Positions 8,585 to 16,304 of a stretch of 52,439 nucleotides of DNA are shown piece by piece. How positions within the stretch are numbered: the first letter of the stretch is position 1; every line of letters begins with the position of its first letter. The DNA lies in contig JACPZB010000086.1 of assembly GCA_016195725.1 (NCBI GenBank), forward strand, positions 1-52,439, given 5' to 3'. Below the pieces are notes generated by a model. The model did not search any database. It saw nothing but the letters and a program-made list of their open reading frames with translations, and was not told the origin of the DNA. Source of the DNA: Deltaproteobacteria bacterium. Lineage in GTDB: Bacteria; Desulfobacterota; GWC2-55-46; UBA9637. Both the position numbers and the translations under genes were made by a program.

Positions 8585-8722
8585 ATGACATTCAAAGAAT
8601 ATCTTAAACAGAAAAAAGGGATTGACACAAGCAAGGTTGACCCGCTGGATTTCGTGGAAGAGTATTATGACGAATATATAGAGTATCTCGTGAATATAAA
8701 AGATGGCTGTTCTTCCAAGTAG
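8585..8722 (+). CDS. Small acidic hypothetical protein (45 aa)
   Basis: This ORF is too short for the track. It has an ATG preceded by GAGGAG at good spacing and encodes a 45-residue, soluble, acidic protein (MTFKEYLKQKKGIDTSKVDP then DFVEEYYDEYIEYL). The composition looks protein-like: amphipathic, with codon use like its neighbours and no low complexity. I do not recognise a family. It lies 84 bases after queC, separated by the period-9 element, on the same strand, so it may be cotranscribed with it. A small regulatory or structural protein is possible, but function is unknown. Confidence 0.6.
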   Translation: MTFKEYLKQKKGIDTSKVDPLDFVEEYYDEYIEYLVNIKDGCSSK

Positions 8723-8781
8723 TTGCCTATTTACGGACGTATTTAAAACCGCCGATAAATCGGCAAACTACATATTGTAGT

Positions 8782-9315
8782 CTATCTTGGCGGATAATAT
8801 GGGTCATAATATCTATTGGGGTAAGGATAATATGGATTATACCACCACGGCGGCCATGGCGGTGGTGCTTGATAAGCCGGCTCTTTATAAGGTTCAAACA
8901 CACGTATCTGCAACGGCTCTAAGATAGGATAGGTATAATCCATTTCCCCAATCTTTTGTATGGCAGCACCTTTGATGATGCCGGCAACGGTTATCTCTTT
9001 CCCTGCTTTGTATAAAAAGGTATCCACATATGATGGACTCTCTACAAAGAATCTCCCTTGTGATTGTTCTTTGTCAGTTGCCATGTCGGTTCTGTCAAGA
9101 GGGGTTTGAAGCACTTCTATAACTGTTTTCTCTGCAAGATTTTTTGATGATAAAATTATGCCGCCCCAGATGACCTTTTTACCCTTGAGGGCATCTGGAT
9201 TGGCCTGAACCATAGGAAGGGTTATGGTTCTGTCAACCTCGCACCTGATATCTTTAGAAATGACGGAACAGCCTGTCAAAAAAATGAGAATTGTGGTAAA
9301 TAATTTATATCTCAT
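8782..9315 (-). CDS. Slp family outer membrane lipoprotein
   Basis: A 177-residue exported protein: a short positively charged start, a hydrophobic stretch and the lipobox FLTGC, so Cys16 should be lipidated. The body matches the Slp/YeaY pattern (ALKGKKVIWGGIIL; later ITVAGIIKG and YTYPILEP). These proteins are attached to the outer membrane and are linked to starvation or envelope stress in enterobacteria; the molecular function is unknown. The C-terminal 35 residues are very rich in Pro, Tyr and Trp (PPPWPPWWYNPYYPYP), probably a disordered tail. It is divergent from dgt, with 34 bases between their starts. Confidence 0.85.
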   Translation of the reverse strand: MRYKLFTTILIFLTGCSVISKDIRCEVDRTITLPMVQANPDALKGKKVIWGGIILSSKNLAEKTVIEVLQTPLDRTDMATDKEQSQGRFFVESPSYVDTFLYKAGKEITVAGIIKGAAIQKIGEMDYTYPILEPLQIRVFEPYKEPAYQAPPPWPPWWYNPYYPYPNRYYDPYYPPR

Positions 9316-9349
9316 CTCAATATTTTATCCAAAATAAGGAAAATGTCAA

Positions 9350-10504
9350 ATGGCGGTTACAGACACCGTTACTGAATTAGAAGCAAAAAAACTTGCGTCT
9401 TATGCCCTGATGAGTAAAAACTCGCGCGGCAGAAGATATAAGGAAGGTGAGCATTCATTCAGGACGGTATTTCAGAGAGACCGGGACAGGATTATCCACT
9501 GCAATGCATTCCGCAGGTTAGAATATAAAACTCAGGTATTCATCTATCACGAAGGCGACCATTATAGAACGCGCCTAACCCATACGATAGAAGTCAGCCA
9601 GATAGCCCGAACCATTGCAAGGGCATTGAATTTAAATGAAGAGCTATCAGAGGCCAATGCCCTTGCCCATGACCTTGGACATCCGCCCTTTGGCCATACA
9701 GGCGAAAAGATTCTGGACCATCTCATGGAGGAGCACGGCGGCTTTGAGCACAACCTGCACAGCTTAAGGATTGTAGAGCACCTTGAAAGACGGTATCCGA
9801 ATTTCAGGGGTTTGAATCTGACATGGGAGGTAAGGGAGGGGATTGTGAAGCATTCCTCTGAACATGATAGACCTGAGGCAATAAAGGAGTATGCGCCTGA
9901 GAAGGCCTCATGCCTTGAGGCGCAGATTGTGGATGTGGCAGATGAGATTGCGTATAATAACCATGATATAGACGATGGCTTATCTTCAGAGATGCTTTCC
10001 GTTTCACAACTTAAGGAGGTAGAACTGTGGCAGGAAATTTATGCGCGGATAAAAAAGCGCTTCCCCCGAGAGGATTTTAAGGTCCATAAATCTCAAACAA
10101 TAATTCAGATAATAAATCAGCAGGTCACAGACCTGATTACGCAAATATTGAAAGAGATAGAAAAAAGAAAGATAAGCTCTGCTCAGGATGTAAGAAATGT
10201 TGGTAAGCCTATAGCCCGATTTAGTGCCGAGATGGATAAAAAGAACACAGAACTCAAGAAATTCCTTAAAAAAAATCTCTACAGCCATCACAGGGTTATA
10301 CGGATGGCAGATAAGGCAGACCGTATTTTAAGGGCGCTTTTTAAGGTGTATTTAAAAGAACCCAAACTTCTTCCGCCGCATGTGCATGCTGAAATAGAAG
10401 CCACTGGCACAGAGCGCCTCATCTGCGACTATATAGCAGGTATGACAGACAGGTTTGCCCTGGATGAGTATAAAAAACTTTTTGACCCGTATGAGCGGGT
10501 GTAA
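9350..10504 (+). CDS. dgt: Deoxyguanosinetriphosphate triphosphohydrolase-like HD protein
   Basis: A dNTP triphosphohydrolase of the HD superfamily that removes triphosphate from dGTP or other dNTPs and so trims nucleotide pools. Metal-binding residues are in place: the TRLTHTIEVSQIARTIARAL helix with its His, and ALAHDLGHPPFGHTGE with the HD pair; the downstream VDVADEIAYNNHDIDD supplies the final Asp. Length 384 aa fits the shorter type-2 Dgt group rather than the 505-residue E. coli enzyme, so substrate range may differ. The start is the ATG at 9350 with an AAGGAAA-type site. It is convergent with mtnA, with an inverted repeat between them. Confidence 0.92.
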   Translation: MAVTDTVTELEAKKLASYALMSKNSRGRRYKEGEHSFRTVFQRDRDRIIHCNAFRRLEYKTQVFIYHEGDHYRTRLTHTIEVSQIARTIARALNLNEELSEANALAHDLGHPPFGHTGEKILDHLMEEHGGFEHNLHSLRIVEHLERRYPNFRGLNLTWEVREGIVKHSSEHDRPEAIKEYAPEKASCLEAQIVDVADEIAYNNHDIDDGLSSEMLSVSQLKEVELWQEIYARIKKRFPREDFKVHKSQTIIQIINQQVTDLITQILKEIEKRKISSAQDVRNVGKPIARFSAEMDKKNTELKKFLKKNLYSHHRVIRMADKADRILRALFKVYLKEPKLLPPHVHAEIEATGTERLICDYIAGMTDRFALDEYKKLFDPYERV

Positions 10505-10505
10505 A

Positions 10506-10554
10506 TTAAGGTTGAGGCTAAGGTTAAATATTTTTTCACGACCTTAACCTCTTG
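10506..10554. repeat. 7-nt phased inverted element between dgt and mtnA
   Basis: GAGGCTAAGGT (10514-10524) pairs with ACCTTAACCTC (10541-10551), 10 of 11 positions. Words run in a 7-nt register (TTAAGGT, TGAGGCT, AAGGTTA ... ACCTTAA, CCTCTTG). It overlaps the last codons of mtnA. It may act as a bidirectional terminator for the convergent pair. Confidence 0.55.
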
Positions 10555-11596
10555 CATTGTCTTCTTTAACCAGTCTTTTCAGGCTCTTTTCATAGGACTT
10601 TTTGGCAATGCCCCGTTCTGTAATAATAGCTGTCACCAGTCTGTTAGGGGTTACATCAAAGGCAGGATTTCTTACCTTTATGCCGGCAGGCGCAATGGGA
10701 GTGTCTTTTATATGCGTTACCTCTCTTATATCCCTTTCTTCAATCGGAATCTTTTCCCCGTTTTTAATTTTTAAGTCTATAGTGGATATCGGCGCCGCAA
10801 TATAGAACGGTATTTTATGCTCCTTTGCCAGAACCGCCACGGAATATGTCCCTATCTTATTCGCAGTATCACCATTGGCGGCAATCCTGTCAGCGCCTAC
10901 TACAACAACATCTATCAATCCCTTTTTCATCATATAGCCAGCCATATTGTCGGTGATAAGAGTTGTGTCTATGCCGTCTTTCATAAGTTCCCATGCTGTA
11001 AGTCGCGAACCCTGCAAAAACGGCCTTGTCTCATCTGCAAAGACCTTTATCTTTTTTCCGTCTTCAACTGCCGCCCTTATTACTCCGAGGGCTGTGCCGT
11101 AGCCCGCAGTTGCAAGCGCGCCTGCATTGCAGTGCGTAAGAATAGTCGCCTTGTTTTTTATCAACTTGCTTCCAAATTTGCCCATCTGTTTATTTATCTT
11201 AATATCTTCTGTATAAATTATTTTTGCCTCTTGCACAAGCCGTTGTTGCAGTGCCTCTACAGGCAGTTTTGGATTGTTTTTCGCAACCCTTTTCATTCTT
11301 TCAATGGCCCAAAAAAGGTTTACGGCCGTGGGACGAGTGCCTGCCATAACTTTGCAAATCTTTTCAAATTTTTTTAAGAATTCCTTACGCCCTTTTGCAT
11401 TTATTTGAAGAGCGCCCAGCGCAACTCCCATTGCCGCTGCAACGCCGATTGCAGGCGCTCCCCTGACAACCATCTCCCGTATGGCCTCTGCCACATCAAG
11501 GAAGTCTGTATATGTCCTGTATATCTCCTCCGTCGGCAGCAACCTCTGGTCTATCATCACAATGCTGTTGTTTTTCCACTCTATTGTCTTAAACAT
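10544..11596 (-). CDS. mtnA: S-methyl-5-thioribose-1-phosphate isomerase
   Basis: MtnA isomerises methylthioribose-1-phosphate to methylthioribulose-1-phosphate in methionine salvage. Visible signatures are the [18 protein letters not shown] block, the catalytic Cys in [19 protein letters not shown], and the catalytic Asp in [21 protein letters not shown]. At 350 aa it is of normal length. The protein is homologous to eIF2B alpha subunits, but the Cys/Asp pair and bacterial context favour the isomerase. No other mtn gene is nearby, so the pathway must be encoded elsewhere or the enzyme serves a shortened salvage route. Confidence 0.92.
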   Translation of the reverse strand: MFKTIEWKNNSIVMIDQRLLPTEEIYRTYTDFLDVAEAIREMVVRGAPAIGVAAAMGVALGALQINAKGRKEFLKKFEKICKVMAGTRPTAVNLFWAIERMKRVAKNNPKLPVEALQQRLVQEAKIIYTEDIKINKQMGKFGSKLIKNKATILTHCNAGALATAGYGTALGVIRAAVEDGKKIKVFADETRPFLQGSRLTAWELMKDGIDTTLITDNMAGYMMKKGLIDVVVVGADRIAANGDTANKIGTYSVAVLAKEHKIPFYIAAPISTIDLKIKNGEKIPIEERDIREVTHIKDTPIAPAGIKVRNPAFDVTPNRLVTAIITERGIAKKSYEKSLKRLVKEDNARG

Positions 11597-11677
11597 TTAA
11601 TAAGCCTCCGCAGTTATTATTTAAGCATCGCATAAGAGCATATAATTTATCAAGGGTTTTGTAAGATTTGGTAGACC

Positions 11678-11704
11678 TTGACAAAAAGTGTGCGCTGGTA
11701 TAAT
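11678..11704 (+). promoter_or_regulatory. Candidate promoter upstream of the caspase module
   Basis: TTGACA (11678-11683) and TATAAT (11699-11704) are both perfect consensus boxes, but the spacer is only 15 bases, shorter than the ideal 17. The position, about 110 bases before the first gene of the module, fits. Confidence 0.55.
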
Positions 11705-11730
11705 TTGAGAGCATAAAAAACAGCTAATTC

Positions 11731-11782
11731 CGTCATTCCCGCCCCGCATCAAGTGCGGGATAAACTCCAGCGGGAATCCAGA
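11731..11782. repeat. CATTCCCGC...GCGGGAAT palindromic repeat
   Basis: ATTCCCGC (11735-11742) pairs with GCGGGAAT (11770-11777), and inside it CCCGCA pairs with TGCGGG. This CGTCATTCCCGC...GCGGGAATCCAG type is a widespread bacterial intergenic repeat. It lies in the leader of the caspase module, between promoter and first gene. Confidence 0.75.
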
Positions 11783-11812
11783 TGGTTGATTTCAAAAACT
11801 TGGAGGTGTGAG

Positions 11813-12064
11813 ATGCATAAAACCTCTCTTGCTAAAAAGATAGTTATAAGCCTTTTTCTTTTTGTATTTTCATTAATACCTGCCTTTGCCTCTGAAAAGC
11901 CTGCCTCTGAAGGTATTAGGCAGGTGCCTGAGATTTTTGTTCAACTGGGGCAAGATATTTGTGGTAATGTATATATGGGCAAGAGCGTCCTTCCTGCGTC
12001 AACAAAAGGAGGGGACAATGTCAAGAGCCAAGTTAAATATGTAAGGAGGGCACGATTATGGTGA
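11813..12064 (+). CDS. Short secreted protein, possible truncated relative of the downstream caspase protein
   Basis: An 83-residue product starting at ATG 11813, which has GGAGG six bases upstream; the longer track start lies in the palindromic repeat. Residues 1-27 are a clear signal peptide (KKIVISLFLFVFSLIPAFA). The mature start, EKPASEGIRQVPEIFVQLGQ, echoes the mature start of the WD40-caspase protein at 12960 (EKPEIFVQTGH). After that the similarity stops and the remainder has no recognisable domain. The stop overlaps the next start by seven bases, so translation may be coupled. Either a small secreted component or a decayed remnant of a duplicated caspase gene; I lean to remnant. Confidence 0.5.
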   Translation: MHKTSLAKKIVISLFLFVFSLIPAFASEKPASEGIRQVPEIFVQLGQDICGNVYMGKSVLPASTKGGDNVKSQVKYVRRARLW

Positions 12065-12915
12065 ATAAAAAATCTATTTATTTTTGTTTGATTATGACTA
12101 CTCTTTTTTTTCTAACCGGTTGTGATGAATATCAAGAACAGGTGCAAAATAAATTGAAAATAAAACATATTTTTAGCAGGCCATCTACAGCATATGGTCC
12201 TGGTTCAATCGTTCTGTATACAAAAGATACAGGTTATACAAATACCTGTTACCCTGAATGGACTATTGGAAAATCCATGGAAGATATCCGCAAAACAGAA
12301 TATAAAGAAGATTCCATTGCTGATTTAAGTGTTAAGAAAACAGCTGAATTAGAGTTTGATATTAAACTTAATGCAAATGAAAAAGGAAAGGTTGGCGCAG
12401 AATACGCGGATATTTCAAAAGTTAAGTTGACATTAGATAAAGGAAAACAATTCGAACTCAAAACTCCAATACAAACAGTTTATGATGGTGCGGAAAATAA
12501 TTCTTCATGTTCATCAAATATGAAACTTAGATACAAAAGTAATCCTGACGGCAAGTTCTATTTAGTCATAGTTGCATATGCTTATAATATGGGCTATTCG
12601 GTTGAAGATAAAAATGGCTTAAGAATCGGTGGTGAAATACCGGAAAATGTTTTAAAAATTTTATCCGCTAAGGCAGGAATAAAATTAGAGGCTAATGAAG
12701 AATTTAAACTGCAAGGGGAAAATTTATTTATCGGATTTAACGGGGATATCATCCCATCTCATAAGGAAGGTGACTTTACGCTGGCTGCAAAAGACTGGAG
12801 GAAAGTGAAGGGAGACGATATCGGCGCAACCATCAAAACAGGAGCAGAGTCAAAAGAAGTTTTGTATTTAAAAGATATTACAGATGTGGTAAGAAAAATA
12901 GCAAATTACCGATAG
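12058..12915 (+). CDS. Hypothetical lipoprotein of the WD40-caspase module
   Basis: A 285-residue exported protein with a type II signal peptide: a charged start, hydrophobic core, then the lipobox FFLTGC, so Cys22 should be lipidated. The mature part is hydrophilic and apparently beta-rich, with notable stretches IFSRPSTAYGPGSIVLY and IGGEIPENVLKILSAKAGIK and four further Cys that could form disulphides. I do not recognise the family. AAGGAGG lies upstream of the ATG. The gene overlaps the short secreted ORF and ends 44 bases before the caspase gene, so the three look like one operon. Lower GC and more Lys/Asn than its neighbours hint at transfer. A role as partner, sensor or substrate of the caspase is inference. 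Confidence 0.7.
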   Translation: MVNKKSIYFCLIMTTLFFLTGCDEYQEQVQNKLKIKHIFSRPSTAYGPGSIVLYTKDTGYTNTCYPEWTIGKSMEDIRKTEYKEDSIADLSVKKTAELEFDIKLNANEKGKVGAEYADISKVKLTLDKGKQFELKTPIQTVYDGAENNSSCSSNMKLRYKSNPDGKFYLVIVAYAYNMGYSVEDKNGLRIGGEIPENVLKILSAKAGIKLEANEEFKLQGENLFIGFNGDIIPSHKEGDFTLAAKDWRKVKGDDIGATIKTGAESKEVLYLKDITDVVRKIANYR

Positions 12916-12959
12916 TTGAGCTTTTCCATGTGAATTTTACCTTGAAAAGGGGGGAGATT

Positions 12960-15900
12960 ATGAAAAAGATAGCCCTTTCAATTAAAACCTTTATCTTTCT
13001 AATCCTTTTTATCCTGCCATGCGTTTCAACAGCGCAGGAAAAGCCTGAGATTTTTGTACAAACGGGGCATGCAGAAGAAGTTACCTCGGCAACCTTTTCC
13101 CCTGATGGGAGGTATGCATTATCTGGGAGCAATGACCATACTCTTAAGCTCTGGGAAGTTGCAACGGGAAAGGAAATAAGGACATTCACAGGGCATACAA
13201 GCACGGTTACCTCTGTCGCCTTTTCCCCTGACGGCAGATATGCATTGTCAGGGAGTTGGGATAATACCCTCAAACTCTGGGATGTATCAACGGGCAATGA
13301 GATAAGGACTTTTAAAGGGCATACAGACTGGGTTAAATCCGTCGCCTTTTCACCTGATGGCAGGTATGCACTTTCTGGAAGTGAAACATGGAACGGCTAT
13401 GTCACCATCAAACTCTGGGAGGTGACAACAGGAAAAGAAATAAAGACAAAAACAGTAAAATCAAATGAGTATGACCCTGTACTTTTTTCTCCTGACGGCA
13501 AATATATCTTGTTTAAATTGTATAATAATAGTGAGGGTGATAAGAGGTATTTATCGCTCTGGGATGTAACAACATTGGAAGAAATAAGGCGGTTCGAAGA
13601 TTCAAGTAATTACAGAAATCCCATCTTTTCTCCTGATGGCAAGTATGTCCTTTCAATTTATTTAAAAACTCTTGTTCTCTTGGATGTTGAGACGGGCAAG
13701 AAGATAAGGCAATTCACAGGGCATACAAAATGGGTTAGCTCTGTAGCCTTTTCCCCTGACGGCAGATATGCATTGTCAGGGAGTAGTGATGATAATACCC
13801 TCAAGCTCTGGGATATTGCAACAAGCGAGGAGGTAAGGACATTTAAAGGTCATCCAGATAGAGTTAGGTCTGTAGCCTTTTCCCCTGACGGGAGATTTGT
13901 GTTATCAGGAAGGTATGATAAAACCCTCAAACTCTGGGATATTGCAACAGGAAGGGAGATTCGCACTTTTGGAGGAGATATCTTTAGGGTCACTTCCATT
14001 GCCCTTTATCCGGATGGGCGCTATATCCTATCTGCCGATGAACACAAGATTAGCCTCTGGGATATAGCAACAGGAAGAAGGATTCAGGCATTCTTAGCGC
14101 ACAAGGAGGACATTAGTGCCATCGCCCTTTCGCCTGATGGGAAATATGCACTATCAGGTGTTGGGGCATATACATCAGCAAGCGTCGGAGATGAAGGGAG
14201 AGATTTTACATTGAAGTTGTGGGATATTTCCACTGGAAGAGAAATTAAAACTTTTTTAGGACATACCAAATATATTAACTCTGTTGCTTTTTCACCTGAT
14301 GGAAAATACGCCCTGTCTTCAAGCGGTGATAACACCTTAAGACTCTGGGAAGTCTCTACAGGGAGACAGATACAGGTCATCAAAGAACCGCAAGGGAGTT
14401 TTTTAGGTCAAGCCATCTTCTCTCATGATGGCAGGCAAATACTTGCCGGCCATTGTAAAATAGATCCGAAGCTTATCGGAGTGTGCAGCACCGAAACAGT
14501 TAAAGTATTTGATGCCTTTACGCTAAGGGAAATAAAAACTCTTTCTCCCATAGATGACAGGTCATTTAGTTCTGTTTTACATATAGCCCTTTCCCCTGAT
14601 GGAAGGTATGTTATTGACCGTTCTTCTGGCCTCCGGGAGGTCTCTACAGGAAGACTGGTGAGCCGATTAGAGAAAGAATTCTATTCTGGGGGGGTGGCTT
14701 TTTCTCCGGATGGCCGGTTTATTCTGACAGAAGGTGAAAATCACAATATAGAATTATTTGATGTTGCCTCAGAAAGTAGGATAAAAACATTCTCAGGACA
14801 TACAGGCAGTTCATATTCAACAACCTTTTCCCCTGACGGGAAGTATGTGTTCTCAGGAAGTTTTGACGGCACAATAAGAAAATGGGATATCTATTCAGGC
14901 AAAGAAATTGCCCAATTCATCAGTTTTACCGACGGCGAATGGATAGTTATTACACCTGAAGGTTACTATAATTCATCTACCAATGGCGACAAACATTTGA
15001 ATGTCCGCATCGGCAACAATGTTTACGGCATTGACCAGTATCGTTCTACATTCTACAAGCCGCAGATAGTTGAGGCGGCATTAAGACTTGGAGATACTCA
15101 AAAGGCTGTAAGCGATATTGTCGGCGAGCAGAAGGCGGCATTGCCCACAGTTGCGACAATCCAGAATATAGAGCCTCCGTTTATTGTCATAAAGTCCCCT
15201 GAAGATGGGAAAAAGATTGATTCAACAGATACTGAAATCTCCCTTTATGTTGAGGACAGGAATCAAACGATAAAAAAGGTGAAGGTGTATGTCAATGGGA
15301 GGCTTGTAACAGCAGAGGAAGGTAGAGGGGTTAAGGTGGTTGGCGTTATTCCTGAAGGCAAAAAGACGTTGGATTTAAAAATACCTGTTCATCTTGAGAC
15401 AGGAGAGAATCTTATTGAGGTAATGGCATTCAATGGTTTTTCAGAGGGTAGGAAATCAATCCGCATATATTCTGGAGATGAGAAGAAAGCGGCAAAGGGA
15501 GAGGTTATACTCCCAAACCTCTGGATACTCTCAATCGGCATAAACAAATATCAGGATAAAAACCTGACACCCCTTTCTTATGCAGTGGCAGACGCAGAGG
15601 GTATTGTTGAGGCGTTCAACAGCCAGAAGGGTAAACTATTCAGGGAGATAAAAAGCCTGATTATCAATGACAACAGCCCTATAAAGCCAACCCGTGACAA
15701 TATTACCGACAACCTTGATTATGTGAAAAAGGCAGGGGCTAATGATGTTGTGCTTTTATTCATTGCAGGGCATGGGATAAATGACGAAAGCGGTGAATTT
15801 TATTTCCTCCCCTCTGATGCGGTCATATCAGAGGACGGCTCTATAAAAAAGTCAAAGGCTATTTCATGGAGGGATATAAAGGCAATACTGGACATACCTG

Positions 15901-16262
15901 CAAAGAAACTGATATTTGCCGATACCTGCCATTCAGAAGGTGTGAGCGGAAAAAAGACAAGAGGGGTTGACAATGACCGTTTCGTAAAAGAGCTTCAGGA
16001 GGCGAATGCAGTTATATTCACATCAAGCAGGGGAAAAGAACTCTCACAGGAATATGATAAATGGAAACACGGCGCATTTACCTATGCTTTGATTGAGGGG
16101 ATAAAGGGCAAGGCTGATTTAATCAAGGATAATAAGATTTCTATGAAGGAACTGGACACCTATGTTTCAGAGACTGTTCCGCAGATAACAAACGGGGCAC
16201 AGCATCCGATTACAAATACACCTGACGGGTATGTGAATTTCCCTGTGGCAATGATGGAGTAA
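12960..16262 (+). CDS. Exported WD40-repeat protein with C-terminal caspase (peptidase C14) domain
   Basis: The start is ATG 12960 behind GGGGGGAG (1100 aa); the track start 12930 would spoil the signal peptide. Residues 1-25 are a Sec signal peptide. Residues about 35-680 hold fourteen WD-like units, each with a SPDG-type turn and most with a LWD/LWE strand, enough for two seven-bladed propellers. An Ig-like segment follows (about 735-840), then a caspase fold (about 853-1080) with His938 in LFIAGHG and Cys990 in FADTCHSE, the expected catalytic dyad. C14 enzymes cleave after Lys/Arg or Asp; the pocket cannot be read here. Export is unusual for a caspase and implies a periplasmic or surface role. 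No cofactor or regulator domain is visible. Confidence 0.9.
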   Translation: MKKIALSIKTFIFLILFILPCVSTAQEKPEIFVQTGHAEEVTSATFSPDGRYALSGSNDHTLKLWEVATGKEIRTFTGHTSTVTSVAFSPDGRYALSGSWDNTLKLWDVSTGNEIRTFKGHTDWVKSVAFSPDGRYALSGSETWNGYVTIKLWEVTTGKEIKTKTVKSNEYDPVLFSPDGKYILFKLYNNSEGDKRYLSLWDVTTLEEIRRFEDSSNYRNPIFSPDGKYVLSIYLKTLVLLDVETGKKIRQFTGHTKWVSSVAFSPDGRYALSGSSDDNTLKLWDIATSEEVRTFKGHPDRVRSVAFSPDGRFVLSGRYDKTLKLWDIATGREIRTFGGDIFRVTSIALYPDGRYILSADEHKISLWDIATGRRIQAFLAHKEDISAIALSPDGKYALSGVGAYTSASVGDEGRDFTLKLWDISTGREIKTFLGHTKYINSVAFSPDGKYALSSSGDNTLRLWEVSTGRQIQVIKEPQGSFLGQAIFSHDGRQILAGHCKIDPKLIGVCSTETVKVFDAFTLREIKTLSPIDDRSFSSVLHIALSPDGRYVIDRSSGLREVSTGRLVSRLEKEFYSGGVAFSPDGRFILTEGENHNIELFDVASESRIKTFSGHTGSSYSTTFSPDGKYVFSGSFDGTIRKWDIYSGKEIAQFISFTDGEWIVITPEGYYNSSTNGDKHLNVRIGNNVYGIDQYRSTFYKPQIVEAALRLGDTQKAVSDIVGEQKAALPTVATIQNIEPPFIVIKSPEDGKKIDSTDTEISLYVEDRNQTIKKVKVYVNGRLVTAEEGRGVKVVGVIPEGKKTLDLKIPVHLETGENLIEVMAFNGFSEGRKSIRIYSGDEKKAAKGEVILPNLWILSIGINKYQDKNLTPLSYAVADAEGIVEAFNSQKGKLFREIKSLIINDNSPIKPTRDNITDNLDYVKKAGANDVVLLFIAGHGINDESGEFYFLPSDAVISEDGSIKKSKAISWRDIKAILDIPAKKLIFADTCHSEGVSGKKTRGVDNDRFVKELQEANAVIFTSSRGKELSQEYDKWKHGAFTYALIEGIKGKADLIKDNKISMKELDTYVSETVPQITNGAQHPITNTPDGYVNFPVAMME

Positions 16263-16277
16263 GGACACAAAAAGGGG

Positions 16278-16304
16278 ACAATTTTCAATTTAGAATTGTT
16301 TTTA
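16278..16304. terminator. AT-rich hairpin between the caspase gene and moeA
   Basis: ACAATT...AATTGT followed by TTTTT on the plus strand, between convergent genes. The stem is only six base pairs and AT-rich, so it is a weak terminator candidate. Confidence 0.35.

Noticed and set aside
10817-11377. 186-aa plus-strand ORF opposite mtnA
   Set aside because: It is a shadow of mtnA; the minus frame has full MtnA motifs while this frame is Cys/Tyr-rich with no domain.
12022-12048. Tiny ORF with GGAGG reading MSRAKLNM, resembling the start of a REP-type transposase
   Set aside because: It stops after eight codons, has no further homology visible, and overlaps the secreted ORF.
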